Assembly: GCF_008806755.1 (NCBI RefSeq)
Contig: NZ_WAAU01000012.1
Coordinates: 186,220 to 250,219 of the forward strand
Direction: 5' to 3'
DNA length: 64,000 nt
Origin: Tenacibaculum aiptasiae
GTDB taxonomy: Bacteria > Bacteroidota > Bacteroidia > Flavobacteriales > Flavobacteriaceae
The notes below the pieces were generated by a model. The model saw nothing but the letters and a program-made list of their open reading frames with translations, searched no databases and was not told the origin of the DNA. The translations under genes and the position numbers were made by a program. Shown piece by piece: positions 44,002 through 53,507 of the stretch. Position 1 is the stretch's first letter; every line of letters begins with the position of its first letter.

Positions 44002-45543
44002 TTAATATCCTGGGTTTTGATCAGCACTCGTTAACTTAGAATTCTTATCAATTTCTGTAATTGGTATTGGAAATAAATCGTTTTTAGGAGCATATCCTGT
44101 ACCTGCTAGTTCAGTTGCTGCTTTACCCCAACGCACTAAATCCCAAAAACGCTGACCTTCATGTGCTAACTCTAAAAACTTCTCGTTAACAATTGCTTCA
44201 AATAAATTGTTTCCAGATAGAGTTGGATCAACATCTGGAAGTCCAGCTCTTGTTCTCACTTTATTTAACTCCGTTCTTGCTTGTGTATCCTGTCCTGTTT
44301 TATTATAAGCTTCAGCTGCTAGCAATAAAACCTCTGCATAACGGAACAATCTAAAGTTTGTTGAATAATTCAATTCTTTTACTCCACCTGGGCTAGTATC
44401 TTCAGATTTTGTACTATATTTTATTCTTATAGAGCCTTCATAATCCCAAACAGCACCTCCTGGAGCAGCCGATTGATCTACACTACCTCCTGCAGCTATC
44501 AATTCAGCTTCTGTCATTAAAGTAGCCGCTTTCCTATTAGTATCTCCTGCTGTTGTAAAAGCATCTGCTAACTTTTTAGTTGGTAAGTTAAATCCCCAAC
44601 CATTTAATAAATTAACCGCTGCAACATCAAAAATACCATCTCCTCTAGGCCCCATTAACTGAATATGTAAGTTACTCTCGTTTCTTCCTCCCCAAGCTAT
44701 ATTTCCCCAATCTCTTCCTGTTGTTGAAATATATCCTATTTCTAATAAAGATTCTCTACCAAACTCTTTATCAATACTCCAAATATCATTTGACGATGCT
44801 TCTAAATCGTGAGATGAATTTGAAATAACACTCTGAAAAAATGGTATTGCTTCCGAGTTTTTATCTTGAAATACTAAAACTTTTCCCATTAAAGCTTCTG
44901 CTGCTCCTTTTGAAACTCTAAATGAGTTTCCTAACACTGATTTTTCTGGTAATGATGCTATTGCATCTGTTAAATCTGCTTCTATTTGAGTATATATTTC
45001 TGCTCTTGTAGATTTGCCAATCCCAAACTCTTCTGGTGTTGCTGGCACTGTTAAACGTAAAGGAATATCTCCAAACATTGTAGTTAATTCAAAATAACAC
45101 CATGCCCTCATAAATTTAGCTTCTGCCAATGCTCTATCCTTATTACTTAAATTAGAATCTTTTACATTTTCAATCACTAAATTAGACAAGGCTATTGTTC
45201 TGTAAAACAAATCCCATACACTTGATATTGATGCATTTGAAGACGAAACATTTGTATAGTCATCTATATCTTGTAATTGTGGTTGATCTTGAGAATTACC
45301 TCCTGCTGCATTAGCATCATCTCCTGGTAATAGCTTTACTAAAAAGGCACTGTGCCAATCTCTTCCATAATTGTATTGCATTAAATCATAGATACCTATC
45401 ACTGCAGACTCTACATTTTCCTCCTTTAAAAAGAACGTTTCTAAGTCCTGTACATTTTGTGGAGGATTTACTGTAAAATCTTTATCACAAGCAAATACCC
45501 CAATTAAAAGTATTGCTATAACTGTTAAAAATTGTTTTTTCAT
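44002..45543 (-). CDS. susD: SusD/RagB-family outer-membrane glycan-binding lipoprotein
   Basis: 513 residues, lipobox FAC (Cys19). SusD fold with TPR-like helices: KFMRAWCYFELTTMFGDIPL is the classic first block (read in parts), SKGAAEALMGKVLVFQ, NFRLFRYAEVLLLAAEAYN and NEKFLELAHEGQRFWDLVRWG the later ones. It caps the SusC channel and binds oligosaccharides at the cell surface. Its binding specificity cannot be read. It follows susC by 12 bp and precedes the stem-loop at 43924. Confidence 0.96.
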   Translation of the reverse strand: MKKQFLTVIAILLIGVFACDKDFTVNPPQNVQDLETFFLKEENVESAVIGIYDLMQYNYGRDWHSAFLVKLLPGDDANAAGGNSQDQPQLQDIDDYTNVSSSNASISSVWDLFYRTIALSNLVIENVKDSNLSNKDRALAEAKFMRAWCYFELTTMFGDIPLRLTVPATPEEFGIGKSTRAEIYTQIEADLTDAIASLPEKSVLGNSFRVSKGAAEALMGKVLVFQDKNSEAIPFFQSVISNSSHDLEASSNDIWSIDKEFGRESLLEIGYISTTGRDWGNIAWGGRNESNLHIQLMGPRGDGIFDVAAVNLLNGWGFNLPTKKLADAFTTAGDTNRKAATLMTEAELIAAGGSVDQSAAPGGAVWDYEGSIRIKYSTKSEDTSPGGVKELNYSTNFRLFRYAEVLLLAAEAYNKTGQDTQARTELNKVRTRAGLPDVDPTLSGNNLFEAIVNEKFLELAHEGQRFWDLVRWGKAATELAGTGYAPKNDLFPIPITEIDKNSKLTSADQNPGY

Positions 45544-45555
45544 AATTTATAAATA

Positions 45556-48528
45556 TTAAAAATCTAATGATAGTCCTAACAATGCTTTTCCTGGTGTTGG
45601 ATAATAACCTCTATCTACACCGATATCATTATTTCCAAAGTTTCCAATCTCTGGATCAAGACCTTTATAATTAGTAAAAGTGAAATAATCATCTAAAGAC
45701 ACGTAAACTCTTAAATTGTTAAGATGTAATTTATCTGTTAAAGATTTAGGAACTCTATACCCTAGTTGAATTTGTTTAATTCTTAAATACGATCCATCTT
45801 CAACCACTAAATCTGTATCATATGCTGTATTAGCGTATTGCGCAGCTGGAAAAGATGCATTATCTCCTGCTTGGGTCCACCTATTATTGTAAAAATGTAT
45901 TGGTTTGTTCGTTATAGGTCTTGAGGGCTGATGATATGTAGCCATAATATCATTTCCTATTGTTCCTTGAAACTGTACGTTAAAATCGAAATTCTTATAT
46001 CCTAAACTAACATTACCTCCATACAATACATCTGGATGTGGTGAGCCAATCATTGTTTTATCAGCATTATTTACTGAACCATCACCATTAGTATCTACTA
46101 AATTAATTTGCCCAGTTGCTGGATCAATACCATTAGTTTTGTATCCATAGAAATACCATACTGGCAATCCTTTTGTAAATCGAGTAACTCCATCATTATT
46201 TTGCGGTGCACTTGCTCCAACTATTGAAGTTCCTTCTGGCACAAATAATACTTCTGTTACTTCATTATTTAAAGTAGATAAATTAAGATTTACATCGTAT
46301 CTAAAACCACTTTCTGATTCATCACCATAACCTAACTCAAATTCAAAACCTTTATTTTCAATAGTTCCTGCATTAAACGGACTAAAAACAAATCCTGCTG
46401 AACCTGGTGTTATTAAACTTCCATCATTTACAATTAAATCTTTTGTTGTTTTGACATAATAATCAACTGAGAAGTTCATTCTATTATTAAAAGCTTTTAA
46501 ATCTACTCCTAAATCTAATTGTTCTGATGTTTCCCATACTAAGTTTTCATTAGCAAAACTTGTAATTTGCGAACCTAAAGAACCTAGATAATTAATTGGA
46601 TTCCCTCCATGTAATTGAGTAATAAAAGTTCTATCTGTATTACCTGGTAAATTACCCCAGCTACCATTTTGCCCCCAACTTGCTCTTACTTTTAAATAAT
46701 CAATTTTTGAATCCTCATTCCAGAAGTTCTCTTTAGAAACTACCCATCCACTTGATACAGCTGGAAAGAATGCTGTTTTATTTTTTGTAGGAAACTTATC
46801 TGACCTATCACTTCTAAATGATGCCTCTAATAAATACTTACCTGAGTAATCATATGACAATCTACCAAAAGCTGAAACTAAATTATTTCTGTATACTGGC
46901 ACAAAAGGACTTACTCCTTGAGTATCGACTATCTTTGTAGTCGTTTTAGTATCTTCTGCCGAATAACCTACTAAAGCTGTAAAACTATGCTCTTCAATTT
47001 CTTTAGTATAAGTTGCAAAATTTTCCCATAACCACCTGTTGCTTTCTACATCAGCTGTTGACCTAGTTAAAGTTGTATTTTGAGCTTCTGAAGAAACATA
47101 ATAAGGATAATTAGTATTTACAGCACTCCATGTATTTTGCTCTAATCCTAATCTAGTTGTAAAAGTTAAACCTTCTAAAATTTTGAACTTAAAATAGGTC
47201 GTATTTAAAAATTGAGTTGCATCTGTAACATTACTATTCATGACATTAGAATACGCCACGGGATTTACCACCTCTCCTGTAGAAAAACTTGGATATCCAT
47301 ACACATTACCATTAGCATCTAGCAATAATGGCACTCCATTATTTGTAGCATTATCAATTACTGTTTGAGGCACTTGCCCATTAGGATATGTAACAGGAGT
47401 TAAAGGATCAATTATTAACATGTTTTGTATAACCCCTCTAGTATCACTGTTCTCTGTAATACCATTTTTATCAGTTATAGAATATGTAGCATTTAATCCT
47501 ACTTCCAACCAATTTGTTAATTCTCCTTTAAGATTCAACCTAAAGGTCGTTCTTTTAAAAGATGAATTATCTTTTCCTACAATACCTTTTTGATTCAAAT
47601 TAGATGCAGAAAAATAATACGACCCTTTCTCTCCTGCCCCAGATAAACTTACATCATTTCTATACATTGGAGCTGTAACAAATGTTTCATCAATCCAATT
47701 AGTATCATAACCATTATTTACTACACCAGTTTGACCTGCTTCATTCATATAAGTAACAAATTGAGAAGCATTCATTAACTTCATATCTGTTCTTACACTT
47801 TGAGAAACAAATTGAGAATTAACACTAACTTTTAACCCTCCTTTTTTTCCTGTTTTTGTTGTAACAATTACAACTCCATTTGCACCTTCAGTTCCATAAA
47901 TAGCTGAAGAAGCAGCATCCTTTAAAACTTCAATATTTTCAATATCACTTGGAGGTAAATTATCTAAATTAGCTACTTTCATTCCATCAACGATAAATAA
48001 TGGGTCAGAATTACCATTAGAACCAGCACCTCTAATTCTTATCTTTGCTCCAGAACCTGGTGAACCTGATGATGCTACAACTGTAACCCCCGAGGTTCTA
48101 CCTTGTAAAACTTGCTCTACTCTTTGACTAGAAACACTTTTTATCTCTTTACTATCTATACTAGAGATAGCACCAGTAACTAAACTTTTCTTTTTTGCTC
48201 CATAACCAACAATTACAACTTCATCTAAATTGTTAGAATCCTCTTCTAGTAAAACATTAATAACCTTTCTTCCATTTACACTTACCTCTTTTGTTTTATA
48301 CCCAACAAAACTAAAAACAAGTATTGCGTCTGGCTTTACATTATTTATTGTATAAGACCCATCCATTTCGGTTACTGCACCTATGTTTGTACCTTTTACT
48401 ACAATATTTACTCCTACTACCTCTCCTAAATTATCTGTCACAACCCCTTTAACGGTTTGTGAATACCCATAAATACTTAGAAGAAAAGCAGATAAAAGTA
48501 TTAACTTTCTAAAAAAACTGTTTTTCAT
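45556..48528 (-). CDS. susC: SusC/RagA-family TonB-linked outer-membrane transporter
   Basis: 990 residues. Signal peptide (YGYSQ at about 20-24), carboxypeptidase-regulatory-like domain (VKGVVTDNLGEVVGVNI), SusC signature NLDEVVIVGYGAKKKSLVTG, plug (VEQVLQGRTSGV, RIRGAGSNGNSDPLFIVDG, YGTEGANGVVIVTTK) and a barrel ending in a strand typical for the family (KALLGLSLDF). It imports oligosaccharides with SusD and TonB energy. First gene of the minus-strand PUL operon. A TAGTTTTG -7 box is at 48654, and a 21-bp-period direct repeat about 50 bp upstream of the predicted start is a probable AraC activator site. Confidence 0.96.
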   Translation of the reverse strand: MKNSFFRKLILLSAFLLSIYGYSQTVKGVVTDNLGEVVGVNIVVKGTNIGAVTEMDGSYTINNVKPDAILVFSFVGYKTKEVSVNGRKVINVLLEEDSNNLDEVVIVGYGAKKKSLVTGAISSIDSKEIKSVSSQRVEQVLQGRTSGVTVVASSGSPGSGAKIRIRGAGSNGNSDPLFIVDGMKVANLDNLPPSDIENIEVLKDAASSAIYGTEGANGVVIVTTKTGKKGGLKVSVNSQFVSQSVRTDMKLMNASQFVTYMNEAGQTGVVNNGYDTNWIDETFVTAPMYRNDVSLSGAGEKGSYYFSASNLNQKGIVGKDNSSFKRTTFRLNLKGELTNWLEVGLNATYSITDKNGITENSDTRGVIQNMLIIDPLTPVTYPNGQVPQTVIDNATNNGVPLLLDANGNVYGYPSFSTGEVVNPVAYSNVMNSNVTDATQFLNTTYFKFKILEGLTFTTRLGLEQNTWSAVNTNYPYYVSSEAQNTTLTRSTADVESNRWLWENFATYTKEIEEHSFTALVGYSAEDTKTTTKIVDTQGVSPFVPVYRNNLVSAFGRLSYDYSGKYLLEASFRSDRSDKFPTKNKTAFFPAVSSGWVVSKENFWNEDSKIDYLKVRASWGQNGSWGNLPGNTDRTFITQLHGGNPINYLGSLGSQITSFANENLVWETSEQLDLGVDLKAFNNRMNFSVDYYVKTTKDLIVNDGSLITPGSAGFVFSPFNAGTIENKGFEFELGYGDESESGFRYDVNLNLSTLNNEVTEVLFVPEGTSIVGASAPQNNDGVTRFTKGLPVWYFYGYKTNGIDPATGQINLVDTNGDGSVNNADKTMIGSPHPDVLYGGNVSLGYKNFDFNVQFQGTIGNDIMATYHQPSRPITNKPIHFYNNRWTQAGDNASFPAAQYANTAYDTDLVVEDGSYLRIKQIQLGYRVPKSLTDKLHLNNLRVYVSLDDYFTFTNYKGLDPEIGNFGNNDIGVDRGYYPTPGKALLGLSLDF

Positions 48529-48591
48529 AATTAATAATTAAATTATATTTTTCTGTTATATCACTAATAATCTCATTCGTTTTTTAAAGAC

Positions 48592-48637
48592 TTCGTAAAT
48601 AATTAAAGATTACTCAAATTAGTCCACAGTTTACGAA
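48592..48637 (-). promoter_or_regulatory. Inverted repeat in the susC leader
   Basis: TTCGTAAA (48592-48599) and TTTACGAA (48630-48637) are perfect complements, 30 bp apart, inside the predicted 120-nt leader of the susC mRNA. Either a leader stem or two operator half-sites for the LacI regulator; no choice is possible from sequence. Confidence 0.35.
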
Positions 48638-48653
48638 AAGGATTTAGATGATA

Positions 48654-48661
48654 CAAAACTA
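48654..48661 (-). promoter_or_regulatory. -7 box of susC
   Basis: TAGTTTTG on the minus strand; predicted start near 48649. No -33 box at the usual distance, as expected for an activator-dependent promoter. Confidence 0.45.
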
Positions 48662-48682
48662 TACGTTAAAAAAGCTACTTAA

Positions 48683-48715
48683 TAATATATTTTTGTCATT
48701 TAGTAATATATTTTT
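48683..48715. promoter_or_regulatory. 21-bp-period direct repeat: probable AraC-family binding site
   Basis: TAATATATTTTT occurs at 48683-48694 and 48704-48715, exactly 21 bp apart, the spacing of classical AraC I1-I2 half-sites. It lies between susC and araC. A TATTTTTG -7 box for araC (48688-48695) overlaps the first copy, so the bound protein would shut off araC while sitting about 50 bp upstream of the susC start. TTTTGTCATTTA (48691-48702) between the copies recurs at 49627. Confidence 0.5.
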
Positions 48716-48748
48716 TATATTATTGAACCATAAAACCATAAAAAAAAA

Positions 48749-49621
48749 ATGCAAAACAACATTCACAGAGAGATTACTCAACTATCTCCATCCGACAGTT
48801 TTTTAGTATATTATAGAGTAAAAGACGAATTTGATTTCCCCTTACATTTCCATCCCGAATATGAAATAAACTTAATCCATAGAGGAGCTGGAGTTAGAAG
48901 AATTATAGGAGATCATATTGAAAAAATTTCCGATTACGAACTAGTACTTGTTGGACCTAATCTTCCACATTGCTGGGAACTTCACGAGTGCACCAACAAA
49001 GAAATACATGAAGTAACCGTTCATATCCATAATGATTTACTAGACGAAAAACTACTTTCTAGAAGAGTTTTCAAATCAATAAGAGATATGTTTAATAGAT
49101 CTATTCATGGAATTCTTTTTTCTGAAAAAACAACAAAAGAAGTTATGCCCAGGCTAAAAAACCTTCCAAAAACCTCTGGAATTGACTACTTTATAGAATT
49201 CATCTCTATACTACACGACCTTTCCACCTCTAGAAACCAAAAGCTCTTATCCACAACCTTTTCTAATATTGAAAACTTCGAAAACAGCGATAGAATTAAA
49301 AAGATATACGAATACATACAAGAGAACTATCATAAGAAAATTACTCTTGACGAGATATCTGAACTCATTAACATGAGCCCAGTATCATTTAATAGATTCA
49401 TAAAAAAGCGCACAGGAAAAACATTCATTGCATACCTAAACAGCACCCGTGTAAGCGCAGCCACACGACTCTTATTAGAAACCGATTTAAGCATTAGTGA
49501 AATCGCTTTTAAATGTGGCTTTAACAATATTGCCAACTTTAACAGAATCTTCAAAAAAGTAAAAAACTGCACCCCTAGCGAGTTCAAAACTGAGTTCAAA
49601 GGAATACAAAAAGTACTATAA
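48749..49621 (+). CDS. AraC-family transcriptional regulator with cupin domain
   Basis: 290 residues. N-terminal cupin-like sensor (DFPLHFHPEYEINLI, GDHIEKISDYELVLVGPNLPHCW). C-terminal double helix-turn-helix from about residue 185 (ITLDEISELINMSPVSFNRFIKKRTGKTFIAYL and DLSISEIAFKCGFNNIANFNRIFKK, read in parts). It probably binds a sugar and controls susC and the GH3 gene that follows. Divergent from susC with a shared 220-bp region. A shorter interval with a repeated motif separates it from the GH3 gene in the same direction. Confidence 0.93.
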   Translation: MQNNIHREITQLSPSDSFLVYYRVKDEFDFPLHFHPEYEINLIHRGAGVRRIIGDHIEKISDYELVLVGPNLPHCWELHECTNKEIHEVTVHIHNDLLDEKLLSRRVFKSIRDMFNRSIHGILFSEKTTKEVMPRLKNLPKTSGIDYFIEFISILHDLSTSRNQKLLSTTFSNIENFENSDRIKKIYEYIQENYHKKITLDEISELINMSPVSFNRFIKKRTGKTFIAYLNSTRVSAATRLLLETDLSISEIAFKCGFNNIANFNRIFKKVKNCTPSEFKTEFKGIQKVL

Positions 49622-49626
49622 TACTA

Positions 49627-49638
49627 TTTTGTCATTTA
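49627..49638 (+). promoter_or_regulatory. Second copy of the TTTTGTCATTTA motif, before the GH3 gene
   Basis: The 12-mer TTTTGTCATTTA is identical to 48691-48702 in the susC-araC region. It lies 5 bp after the araC stop and about 90 bp before a TAATTTTG -7 box at 49718-49725 (predicted start near 49730, 41-nt leader to the ATG at 49771). A shared regulator for the two PUL arms is inferred. Confidence 0.45.
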
Positions 49639-49770
49639 AGAGCATATAAAAAACAATAAGTTTAAAAAAATACCACCTTTTGATTATTTATGTATACTTT
49701 TCAAACACTCTTTCTTTTAATTTTGCATACCATAAACATTAGTTCAAAACATAATTCCACAAGTTAAAAC

Positions 49771-52071
49771 ATGAAAAAAATTATTATTCCAATAGTAATC
49801 GTAAGCTCGTTAATCATTCTTGTTGGATGTTATTCAAAAAATGAACAACACAAGAAAGGTGATATAATGATGAACACAGAAATTGAAAAGAAAATTGATT
49901 CCCTCTTAGAAAAAATGACCGTTGAAGAAAAGGTAGGACAAATGAATCAATATAATGGTTTTTGGGATCTTACTGGGCCAGCTCCAAAAGAAGGAAGTGC
50001 TGAAACCAAATACCAGCATCTTAAAAATGGGTGGATTGGTTCAATGCTGAATGTAAGAGGTGTAAAAAATGTAAGAGCTGTACAAAAAATTGCCGTAGAA
50101 GAAACTCGATTAGGTATTCCTTTAATTATAGGTTTTGATGTAATTCATGGGTACAAAACACTTAGTCCAATACCTTTAGCGGAGGCTGCTAGCTGGGATT
50201 TAGAAGCAATAAAAAAGTCTGCAAGTGTTGCAGCAACAGAAGCTTCTTCAGCTGGAATTAACTGGACTTTTGGACCAATGGTAGATATATCAAGAGACCC
50301 TAGATGGGGACGTGTAATGGAAGGAGCTGGTGAAGATCCTTTTTTAGGAAGTAAGGTAGCTGTCGCTAGAGTTCAAGGTTTTCAAGGTACTAACCTAAAA
50401 TCACCACACACCATTGCTGCTTGTGCTAAACATTTTGCTGCTTACGGTTTTTCTGAAGCTGGTAAAGAGTATAATACTGTTGATATTGGTACTTCTACTC
50501 TCCATAATGTTGTACTACCTCCTTTTAAAGCAGCAGTTAATGCAGGTGTTAGAACTTTAATGAATTCTTTTAACGAACTTAACGGGGTACCTGTTACGGG
50601 AAGTAGTTACTTACAAAGAGACATTTTAAAAAATGGATGGGGTTTTAATGGATTTATTGTATCAGACTGGGCATCTATTAATGAAATGATCAATTGGGGG
50701 CATGCTAAAAATAAAAAAGAAGCAGCTGAAATAGCTGTTACTGCTGGTTCTGACATGGATATGGAAGGCTATGTTTATGTAAAAGAATTAGCTCAATTAG
50801 TTAAAGATGGTAAAGTAGATGAATCCTTAATTAATGATGCAGCTAGAAGAATTTTACGAGTAAAATTTGAATTAGGTTTATTCGATGATCCATACAAATA
50901 CTGTAACGAAGAAAACGAAAAAAACTCTTTATACAATCCTAAACATCAAGAAGCTGTTTTAGATGTAGCAAAAAAATCTATCGTATTACTAAAAAACGAA
51001 AACGATTTATTACCTCTTAAAAAGAGTGGTCAAAAAATCGCGCTTATAGGATCATTAGCAAACGACAAAAACAGTCCTTTAGGTAGCTGGCGTATTGCTT
51101 CTGATGACAACACTTCTATATCTGTTCTTGATGGAATGCAACAATACGAAGACAACACCCTAAATTATAGTAAAGGAGTTGATTTAATCACAGAAAAGAC
51201 ATCTTTTACTAGCGAAGTAAAAATAAATTACACGGATAAAAGTGAGTTTAAACATGCTGTAGCAACTGCACAAAAATCGGATGTAGTAGTTATGGTACTT
51301 GGAGAACATGGTTTTCAAAGTGGTGAAGGAAGAAGTAGAAGTAACATAGATTTACCTGGACTTCAACAAGAATTATTAGAAGAAATATATAAAGTAAATA
51401 AAAACATCGTACTTGTATTAAACAACGGTAGACCTTTAGCTATTGAATGGGCTTCTGAAAACATCCCTTCAATTGTAGAAGCTTGGCAACTAGGTTCACA
51501 AGCCGGGAATGCTATTGCTCAAGTTTTATATGGTGATTATAACCCAAGCGGAAAGCTTCCAATGACTTTTCCTAGAAACGTTGGTCAAATTCCTATTTAC
51601 TATAATTATAAAAACACAGGAAGACCAATAAACAAAGATAATAACGTATTCTGGTCTCACTACATTGATGTTGAAAACACCCCTCTATACCCTTTTGGTC
51701 ACGGCTTAAGCTACACTACCTTCAACTATTCAAACTTTAGAATTAGTAAAAAATCAATATCGATAAACGATTCTATTAAAGTATCTGTAAATGTTACCAA
51801 CACTGGTAAATACGACGGTAAAGAAGTTGTTCAACTATACATTCGTGATATGGTTGGTAGCAACACACGACCTGTAAGAGAGTTAAAAGGATTTGAATTA
51901 ATTGAATTAAAAATTGGAGAAACTAAAACTGTAGAATTTACTCTCGACAAAAATACTCTTGGATTTTATAATAATGATGGGGAATTCATTACTGAACCTG
52001 GAGATTTTAAAGTTTTTATTGGTGGCAGCTCCACCACAACATTAGAAGGACAGTTTGAATTAATTCCTTAA
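49771..52071 (+). CDS. GH3 beta-glucosidase lipoprotein (PUL, second)
   Basis: 766 residues, lipobox VGC (Cys18). GH3 blocks: MTVEEKVGQMNQYNGFWD, DVIHGYKTLSPIPLAEAASW, FGPMVDISRDPRWGRVMEGAGEDP, CAKHFAAYGFSEAGKEYN, and the nucleophile Asp in GFIVSDWASINEM. The second domain has GEHGFQSGEGRSRS as the acid/base loop and NNGRPLAIEW. An FnIII-like domain closes the chain. BglX-like, periplasmic or surface-attached. It is transcribed after araC, opposite to the rest of the PUL, and ends at a strong bidirectional terminator. Confidence 0.95.
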   Translation: MKKIIIPIVIVSSLIILVGCYSKNEQHKKGDIMMNTEIEKKIDSLLEKMTVEEKVGQMNQYNGFWDLTGPAPKEGSAETKYQHLKNGWIGSMLNVRGVKNVRAVQKIAVEETRLGIPLIIGFDVIHGYKTLSPIPLAEAASWDLEAIKKSASVAATEASSAGINWTFGPMVDISRDPRWGRVMEGAGEDPFLGSKVAVARVQGFQGTNLKSPHTIAACAKHFAAYGFSEAGKEYNTVDIGTSTLHNVVLPPFKAAVNAGVRTLMNSFNELNGVPVTGSSYLQRDILKNGWGFNGFIVSDWASINEMINWGHAKNKKEAAEIAVTAGSDMDMEGYVYVKELAQLVKDGKVDESLINDAARRILRVKFELGLFDDPYKYCNEENEKNSLYNPKHQEAVLDVAKKSIVLLKNENDLLPLKKSGQKIALIGSLANDKNSPLGSWRIASDDNTSISVLDGMQQYEDNTLNYSKGVDLITEKTSFTSEVKINYTDKSEFKHAVATAQKSDVVVMVLGEHGFQSGEGRSRSNIDLPGLQQELLEEIYKVNKNIVLVLNNGRPLAIEWASENIPSIVEAWQLGSQAGNAIAQVLYGDYNPSGKLPMTFPRNVGQIPIYYNYKNTGRPINKDNNVFWSHYIDVENTPLYPFGHGLSYTTFNYSNFRISKKSISINDSIKVSVNVTNTGKYDGKEVVQLYIRDMVGSNTRPVRELKGFELIELKIGETKTVEFTLDKNTLGFYNNDGEFITEPGDFKVFIGGSSTTTLEGQFELIP

Positions 52072-52076
52072 CAATA

Positions 52077-52106
52077 AAAAAGCCCGTAATAACTTACGGG
52101 CTTTTT
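52077..52106. terminator. Bidirectional terminator at the right border of the PUL
   Basis: 13-bp stem AAAAAGCCCGTAA (52077-52089) / TTACGGGCTTTTT (52094-52106), loop TAAC, T-runs on both strands. It ends the GH3 transcript and the convergent cystathionine beta-synthase gene. Confidence 0.92.
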
Positions 52107-52123
52107 ATTTTATATGTCTAAAA

Positions 52124-53485
52124 TTAGCTTATTGCACTAATTACATCATATTTTGTAATAATATGGTGTTTACCATTTTCTAAATCAACCAATACTGCTT
52201 GATTCTCTTTAGAAATTAACTTAGAAACCTCATCAATAGAAGCATTTAATTTAACTTCTGCATACTTAGCTCCCATAACATCCTTAATTGGCTTGTCTGC
52301 TATATTTTTATCTTCTAAGTAGCTACGTAATAATGTTGATTCGTCTACCGAACCTACAAATCCATTGACATCTCTTACAGGGATTTGTGAAATTTTAAAA
52401 TCACGCATTCTTTCAATTGCATGAGAAACTAATTCTTCAGTTTGTACAGTCACTAATGGCTTATCAATATGCGACTTGATTAAATCTTCAGCAGTAGTAA
52501 CTTCCTCTTCTAAGAATCCTCTATCACGCATCCAATCGTCGTTAAACATTTTTCCTACATATCTACTTCCGTGATCATGGAATAATACAACAACTACATC
52601 GTCTTTTTTAAACTCATCTTTTAATTGTAACAATCCTTTAATTGCCGAACCTGCCGAGTTTCCTACAAAGATACCTTCTTCCTTAGCTATTTTTCTTGTA
52701 TAAACAGCAGCATCCTTATCTGTTACTTTAGTAAATCCATCAATTAAAGAGAAATCTACATTCTTAGGTAAAATATCCTCTCCAATTCCTTCTGTGATAT
52801 ATGGATATATTTCGTTCTCATCAAAAATACCTGTTTCATGATACTTCTTAAATACAGAACCATATGTATCTACTCCCCAAATTTTAATGTTTGGATTCTT
52901 TTCTTTTAAATATTTAGCTGTTCCAGAAATAGTACCTCCTGTTCCTACTCCAACTACAAAATGTGTTATTTTACCTTCTGTTTGTTCCCAAATTTCAGGT
53001 CCAGTTTGTTCGTAATGCGCTTTTGCATTTGATGGATTATCATACTGATTTACATACCAAGAGTTTGGTGTTTCTTCTCCTAATCTTTTCGATACTGAAT
53101 AATATGAACGAGGATCATCTGGTTCTACGTTTGTTGGACAAACAACCACCTCTGCTCCTACAGCTCTTAAAATATCCATCTTTTCCTTAGACTGCTTATC
53201 CGAAATTACAAAAATACATTTGTACCCCTTTATAATTGCTGCTAAAGCTAATCCCATTCCTGTATTTCCAGAAGTACCTTCAATAATAGTTCCTCCTGGC
53301 TTTAAACGCCCATCTGCTTCTGCATCTTCAATCATTTTTAACGCCATTCTATCCTTTACTGAATTCCCTGGATTGAATGTTTCAACCTTAGCCAACACTA
53401 AAGCATCTACTTCTTTTGTTACTGAGTTTAACTGAACTAAAGGTGTATTCCCAATAGTTTCTAATATATTTTTTGCGTATTTCAT
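52124..53485 (-). CDS. Cystathionine beta-synthase-like PLP enzyme with CBS pair
   Basis: 453 residues. PLP domain (1-320): TIGNTPLVQLN, the Schiff-base lysine Lys44 in NPGNSVKDRMALK, EGTSGNTGMGLALAA and GVGTGGTISGTAKYLK. A CBS-domain pair follows (about 335-453; VSHAIERMRDFKISQIPVRD, IDEVSKLISKENQAVLV). This layout matches eukaryote-like cystathionine beta-synthases without the heme segment. The domain VDTYGSVFKKYHE supports CBS over plain cysteine synthase. Reaction: serine plus homocysteine to cystathionine, with the CBS pair as a possible nucleotide sensor. Cysteine synthase activity is an alternative. Confidence 0.9.
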   Translation of the reverse strand: MKYAKNILETIGNTPLVQLNSVTKEVDALVLAKVETFNPGNSVKDRMALKMIEDAEADGRLKPGGTIIEGTSGNTGMGLALAAIIKGYKCIFVISDKQSKEKMDILRAVGAEVVVCPTNVEPDDPRSYYSVSKRLGEETPNSWYVNQYDNPSNAKAHYEQTGPEIWEQTEGKITHFVVGVGTGGTISGTAKYLKEKNPNIKIWGVDTYGSVFKKYHETGIFDENEIYPYITEGIGEDILPKNVDFSLIDGFTKVTDKDAAVYTRKIAKEEGIFVGNSAGSAIKGLLQLKDEFKKDDVVVVLFHDHGSRYVGKMFNDDWMRDRGFLEEEVTTAEDLIKSHIDKPLVTVQTEELVSHAIERMRDFKISQIPVRDVNGFVGSVDESTLLRSYLEDKNIADKPIKDVMGAKYAEVKLNASIDEVSKLISKENQAVLVDLENGKHHIITKYDVISAIS

Positions 53486-53507
53486 CTTCTAAAATTATGC
53501 TGCAAAT

